Assembly: GCF_037975245.1 (NCBI RefSeq)
Contig: NC_092565.1
Span: 13,733,499-13,797,498, forward strand
DNA length: 64,000 nucleotides
Direction: 5' to 3'
Origin: Apostichopus japonicus
Lineage: Eukaryota; Echinodermata; Holothuroidea; Aspidochirotida; Stichopodidae
Below, piece by piece: positions 59,755 to 64,000 of the stretch. Both the position numbers and the translations under genes were made by a program. Every line of letters starts with the position of its first letter. Within the stretch, counting starts at the first letter, position 1. The notes beneath the pieces are model-generated. The model was not told the DNA's origin, searched no databases, and saw only the letters and a program-made list of their open reading frames with translations.

Positions 59755-61199
59755 TTGAGACAATATTTAGCAGAAAATTTTATTTTATTCCAATTTTGGA
59801 ATACTTTTTCCGCTGGAGATCTCGGCAATGGCGTCTTGCGACGTTCGTTAGCCTACAAGATTGTTAGTACGGATTCTGCGACAGTGGAGAAATTAAAGGA
59901 GTGTAGCATCAGAGTTGCCGACAGTTCATATAAAGATACTGAGATTTTGTATGCTATCATGAATGCTGTTGGTAGAGATGGAATTGCAAGTTGTGTGAAA
60001 TCTTTGGGATGCTGGATTATCACATTAAAAGCAAAGGAACAAGCTGATCTTATTTTGGACAGTGGACTCCTTGTGAATGGGAATCAGTTTCTAGACCTAC
60101 CTGAAGAACACAAGAGCTTGCCTTACGCAATTAGAATTAACAGGATTAATATGAACTTAAAGCACAAGACTTTTACGGAAATGTTTAAATGCACATTGGA
60201 GTCAACATATGACAAATACTGAACTGTATGGCAACGAACCAAAACTATCCTGTAAGATACAACAACGCCGTCTCAAACTAGCAGGGCACTCATACAGGAA
60301 CACCAAGGAACCAGTCTCTCAACTTATCATGTGGACACCAAAACATGGAAGGAGAAATAGGGGAAAACATAAGCTCAGCTATATAGATGTAGTTGCTAGA
60401 GACATCGGGGTGCTTCCAACTGATCTTCCTAACTTGATGAGGGACAGAAATAAATGGGCAAATCTCAACATGATTCCGACTTCTGTCGACTAGAGAGAGA
60501 GAGAGAAAGCACAATGGTCAAACTAAAGTATGCAATCTGTGTTTGGTAAGCGATCACATCAGGAGAAACTGTCCCAACTACAAATGTAAAGTTTGCGATG
60601 TCCAAGGGCACCGGGAAGCTAATTGCCCAAAGGTCAGATGCTTTAAATGCCAAGAACTTGGACATAAAAGCTTTAATTGTCCTGAGATGTTTGAAGAGTA
60701 TCGCCATGACAACACAGACGCTGGCTCAACCCTAGATACACATGAAAACGAAACACAATATCAGTCTGAGGGATTAGTCACTGGGTCAGTTGAACAGGAC
60801 GATCACGCTATTCAAGAAGCTAACGAGGTCAGGGCACAGAAATCCGAACAAAACACAGATTCAACAGCAAAGAAGAACAATAACGCGAACTCCAGACACC
60901 CGAGTAATCCTAACCAGGAGTCAAAGAAAACCCAACAACAACAGCGAACTGCACAAAAGACGACATTGCCAACACAAAAAGTAGTAGAACAACGGAGAAC
61001 ACAACCGGAGACTGGATCTCAGCGGATGGAGGGGGCAAGCACACAAAGGGGAAACATCCAACCCCACAAAAGGTAAATATCCCTAGACGAAGACGGCTTT
61101 CAAACTATCAGACTAAAGAAGAAAACATTTATTCCTAATCTCAGCAGAGCGAGAAATGTCAGAACAAAGGATTCTTCAGCAGAACCTATGCAAAGATGA
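59755..61199 (+). pseudogene. LINE ORF1 (Gag-like), split by a retroposon insert
   Basis: The 5' part (to 60158) encodes about 135 residues, including YAIMNAVGRDGIASCVKSLG and LPYAIRINRINMNLKH. After the insert at 60168-60505 the frame resumes without loss at GGTCAAACTAAAGTATGC and gives three perfect CX2CX4HX4C knuckles: CNLCLVSDHIRRNC, CKVCDVQGHREANC and CFKCQELGHKSFNC. A Q/T/N-rich tail follows. A TAA at 61074 interrupts the frame, which otherwise stays open to TGA at 61199 (DEDGFQTIRLKKK and onward). ORF1 proteins of this kind coat LINE RNA. The exact start is uncertain because no good ATG lies near 59755. Confidence 0.75.
60168..60505 (+). mobile_element. 5'-truncated RTE-like insertion with 9-bp TSD
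   Basis: 338 bp matching 47281-47620 at about 97 percent by eye: the last 94 codons of the RTE-like element (MTNTELYGNEPKLSCKIQ to MIPTSVD, TAG) and a (GA)n tail. It is flanked by AAAGCACAA at 60159-60167 and again at 60506-60514. Removing one repeat and the insert restores the reading frame of the host ORF1, so the insertion and target duplication are unambiguous. Confidence 0.95.
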
Positions 61200-61312
61200 T
61201 GGCGTTCATGTTATACATTGATTTATTTATAGCGATGCAAGCTGCAAAATACCTTGAAACAGGGGAGGAAGCTATCGCATGCAATTACTACGATATTGTT
61301 TCATACAACAAG

Positions 61313-62285
61313 ATGTCTAGCGAACACATATTGTCTTTATTCCACCATAATAGTCGAAGCCTTAACAAAAACTTAGACGACATAACTACATTTACGTCTC
61401 TATTGAAGGAGGATTTCTCTGTCATTGGATTTACCGAAACCTGGCTCACTGCAGATACATCCCCCCTAATCCATATCAATAACTATACGCTTGTTGAAAG
61501 GCATCGTCCCGAAAGGAGAGGTGGCGGTGTTTGTTTATTTGTTAACAACGATTTAAATTTCAAACTCAGAAACGATATAAGCATTTTCAATGATTCTGTC
61601 AATGTTCATAGAGGTTGACATAACATCAGCAATGAAAAATTATACCATAGGCGTAATTTATAGGCCTCCAAAAAGTTCACTGCATATTTTTCTGACACAC
61701 GTAAACAAAATTTTAACCCAACTCCCGAATGAACGACACAGTGCGTACATTATGGGTGATTATAATATTGATCTTGCTGACAATATTAAATCTGCTGACT
61801 TTTTAAACTTACTATATGCCAGTGGATTTTTTCCTACTATTACCAAACCTACCCGTGTGGGTTGCACTTCTGCAACTCTTTTAGATAATGTTGTAACCAA
61901 TGATGACTGCAAACTAATAACTGGTATCTTTGTAACCGATCTCAGTGACCATTATCCATTATTTCTCCAAACTGCCATACACAAAAGTAGGCAAAGGGGC
62001 CCTATGTATGTGAGGAACTACTGCAAAACAAATGTACAGAATTTCTTCTCAACAATCCAAGATGCTTCTTGGGAAAATGTTTCATGCCAAACTGATGCAA
62101 ACATTGCCTATTCTATGTTTTATAACAATTTCAATGCCATATATAATCAATGCTTTCCTGAGCAATGGGTCACCAAATCTAAGAGACGTCGAAAGAGATG
62201 CCTGTGGATTACTGCAGGTATTCTAGTTTCTATCAAAAGAAAAATAAGCTATTTAAAAGACATATTAAGAACCCGTCGGGTGTAA
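61313..62285 (+). pseudogene. LINE ORF2: APE-type endonuclease, frameshifted
   Basis: From ATG 61313: ILSLFHHNSRSLNKNLDD, then FSVIGFTETWLTAD (catalytic E in TETW), then ERRGGGVCLFVN. The frame shifts near 61605, then IGVIYRPPKSS, YIMGDYNIDLADN (the GDFN site as GDYN), and TDLSDHYPLF (SDHxP site). This is the full set of APE endonuclease motifs of CR1/L2/Jockey-type LINEs. A second shift near 62235 leads into the linker. The element is the one whose ORF1 lies upstream and RT downstream. Confidence 0.85.
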
Positions 62286-62457
62286 ATAAAACTATTTATT
62301 CTCAATATCGCAATAAGCTCAATCATGTTATCAAATATTCTAGAAAATTATATTTCAACAATAAATTTGATAATGCGAGGAGTAACCCAAAAGGCACATG
62401 GGATACCATTAACCAACTACTCCATAAAGGTCGTAAACAATCATCGTATCCCTCTTT

Positions 62458-64000
62458 TTCAAGGATGGTGACAAAGAGATTAACACCGACCATGACATTG
62501 CTAATAAATTTAATGACTTTTTCGTCAATCTGGGGCCATCACTGGCAAGTAAAATCAACCACAAACGTAAATCACAGGAATCTGTGAACATTGATGTTAA
62601 CACTCATTCCATGTTTTCTCATCCTGTCAGTGAGGAGGAGTTGTTAAAAACAGCAGCCTCTTGCATGAAACCCGATAAAGCAGCTGGATACGATGATCTT
62701 AAGCCTGGTATTGTAAGACAAGTTATCCTATTTATTACCAAACCATTAACCCACATTTGTAATTTGTCGTTCAATACCAGTATTTTTCCTGATATGCTAA
62801 AAATTGCCAAGGTCATCCCTGTCTTTAAGAAAGGGGATTCAGAAAACTTTGAAAATTATCGACCTATATCACTATTATCATGTTTTTCCAAAATAGTTGA
62901 AAGGCTTATGTATAATCGTATTTTTAACTTTATTTCAAAATATAACATTTTATGCCAGGAACAGTATGGATTCCGTCCTGAACACTCCACTGAGCTAGCA
63001 CTAGCTGATGCCATTGACAATTTGTATAGTAATCTTGACAAGAATAGTACCTGTGTCGGGGTTTTCCTGGACCTCTCAAAGGCCTTTGACAAAATAGACC
63101 ACACAATTCTGCTTAATAAATTACACCGTTACGGCATAAGAGGAACCCCTCTTAATTGGATCGACAGTTACTTAGCAAGCCGCTACCAATATACATCCTA
63201 CAAAAATGCTCATTCCCAACCGGAGAGAATTCAATGTGGTGTGCCACAAGGCTCTATACTTGGTCCATTGCTTTTTATCCTATATGTTAATGGCATTACC
63301 AATGTTTCTGATAAAGTTAAAGTTGTTTTGTTTGCTGACGACACAAATATTTTCTTCGTATCACAATCGAGAACTTTATTTCATATTGAAGTATCAACTG
63401 AATTAGACAAGTTCAGCAACTGGTTTGCTGGCAACAAATTATCATTGAATATTGATAAAACAAACTATATAGTTTTTAATACTTCTAAAAATTTTACATG
63501 GAATGCTGATATTACTATGGGTAGTAAAAGACTACAACAAGTCAATAGTACTAGATTTTTAGGCATATATATAGATCATTTACTTAAATGGTGTGACCAC
63601 ATTACAACTGTCTGTAAAAAAGTTGCAAAAAACACCGGTGTTTTAGCTAAGCCTAAGCATTATCTGCCACAACACATACTAAAGATTCTCAATCAGACAT
63701 TAGTCCAGCCACATATTACGTATTGTTGTAACATATGGTCTGGTACTAGATATACCAATCTGAATCCCATTTGTATTACACAGAAGAGAGCAGTCCGCCA
63801 TATAACACATGCCAAACCACGGGACCACACAAATCCTCTTTTTAAGCGTTCTAAGTTGTTAAAAGCTGATTTCATTATTTGGGTTAACCTTGCTACATTT
63901 GCTTATAAGGCATGGAATGGACTGTTACCAAATGCTTTTAATGACTACTTAATATGTAACAGTGATATTCACCATATACCAGATCTTCAGGCAATGCACA
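62458..64000 (+). CDS. LINE ORF2: reverse transcriptase, open to window end
   Basis: From about 62458 the frame has no stop to the last base, over 510 codons. Motifs in order: KPDKAAGYDDLKPGIV (block 0), NYRPISLLSCFSKIVERLMY (block 1), EQYGFRPEHSTELALADA (block 2), GVFLDLSKAFDKIDHTIL (block 3, catalytic D), GVPQGSILGPLLFILYVNG (block 4), VLFADDTNIF (block 5, FADD), LSLNIDKTNYIVF (block 6), FLGIYID (block 7), then the thumb-region PHITYCCNIW block. All catalytic residues are present. The upstream endonuclease and ORF1 lesions, not this domain, make the copy defective. The clade is probably CR1/L2-like. The 3' end lies beyond the window. Confidence 0.9.

Overview
This is animal nuclear DNA: AT-rich, with spliced exons carrying canonical AG/GT borders, LINE retrotransposons of several clades, tRNA-derived SINEs, foldback and TIR elements, and satellite DNA. 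The last exon of SRP68 and an ABCC-type transporter exon are metazoan genes. A marine invertebrate (echinoderm or similar) fits the repeat mix, but I cannot fix the species.

Layout. 1-12115 is a satellite of 73 complete 165-bp units plus a partial one. Each unit carries tRNA-like A and B boxes followed by a T4 run, and the units form a higher-order repeat: an 18-unit block of 2970 bp at 3631-6600 recurs at 8086-11055. 12116-20800 holds a TIR element, scattered candidate exons on the + strand and a LINE 3' end. 21223-27600 is repeat-rich: a foldback element built of palindromes, a Jockey-like fragment, a second foldback element, small TIR elements and an L1/Tx1-like remnant. 27358-29240 holds a second array of tRNA-like units (about 161 bp) plus two unrelated tRNA-like relics.

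30765-39078 (- strand) holds the terminal exon of SRP68 and a probable upstream exon, a Jockey-like element with an internal deletion, and two copies of one ABCC exon inside duplicated minisatellite DNA. The donor site of one copy is destroyed and the other copy is truncated. A second foldback family (TATTCGAATA-rich) sits between them at 36195-38066. 39079-46108 is mostly non-coding, with one SINE. 46109-47608 is an RTE-like reverse transcriptase with one nonsense codon. 49268-59041 (- strand) contains six exons of one or more genes I could not name, several of them clean phase-0 exons. They are interrupted by a hAT-like MITE, a SINE and a second foldback copy that carries a spliced candidate gene.

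59755-64000 is a CR1/L2/Jockey-superfamily LINE that runs off the window. Its ORF1 is split by a 338-bp, 5'-truncated copy of the RTE-like element with a perfect 9-bp target-site duplication. Its RT frame is open from about 62458 to the window end.

No bacterial features (operons, CRISPR, Shine-Dalgarno sites) are present. Most of the window is mobile or repetitive DNA, with host exons as islands.
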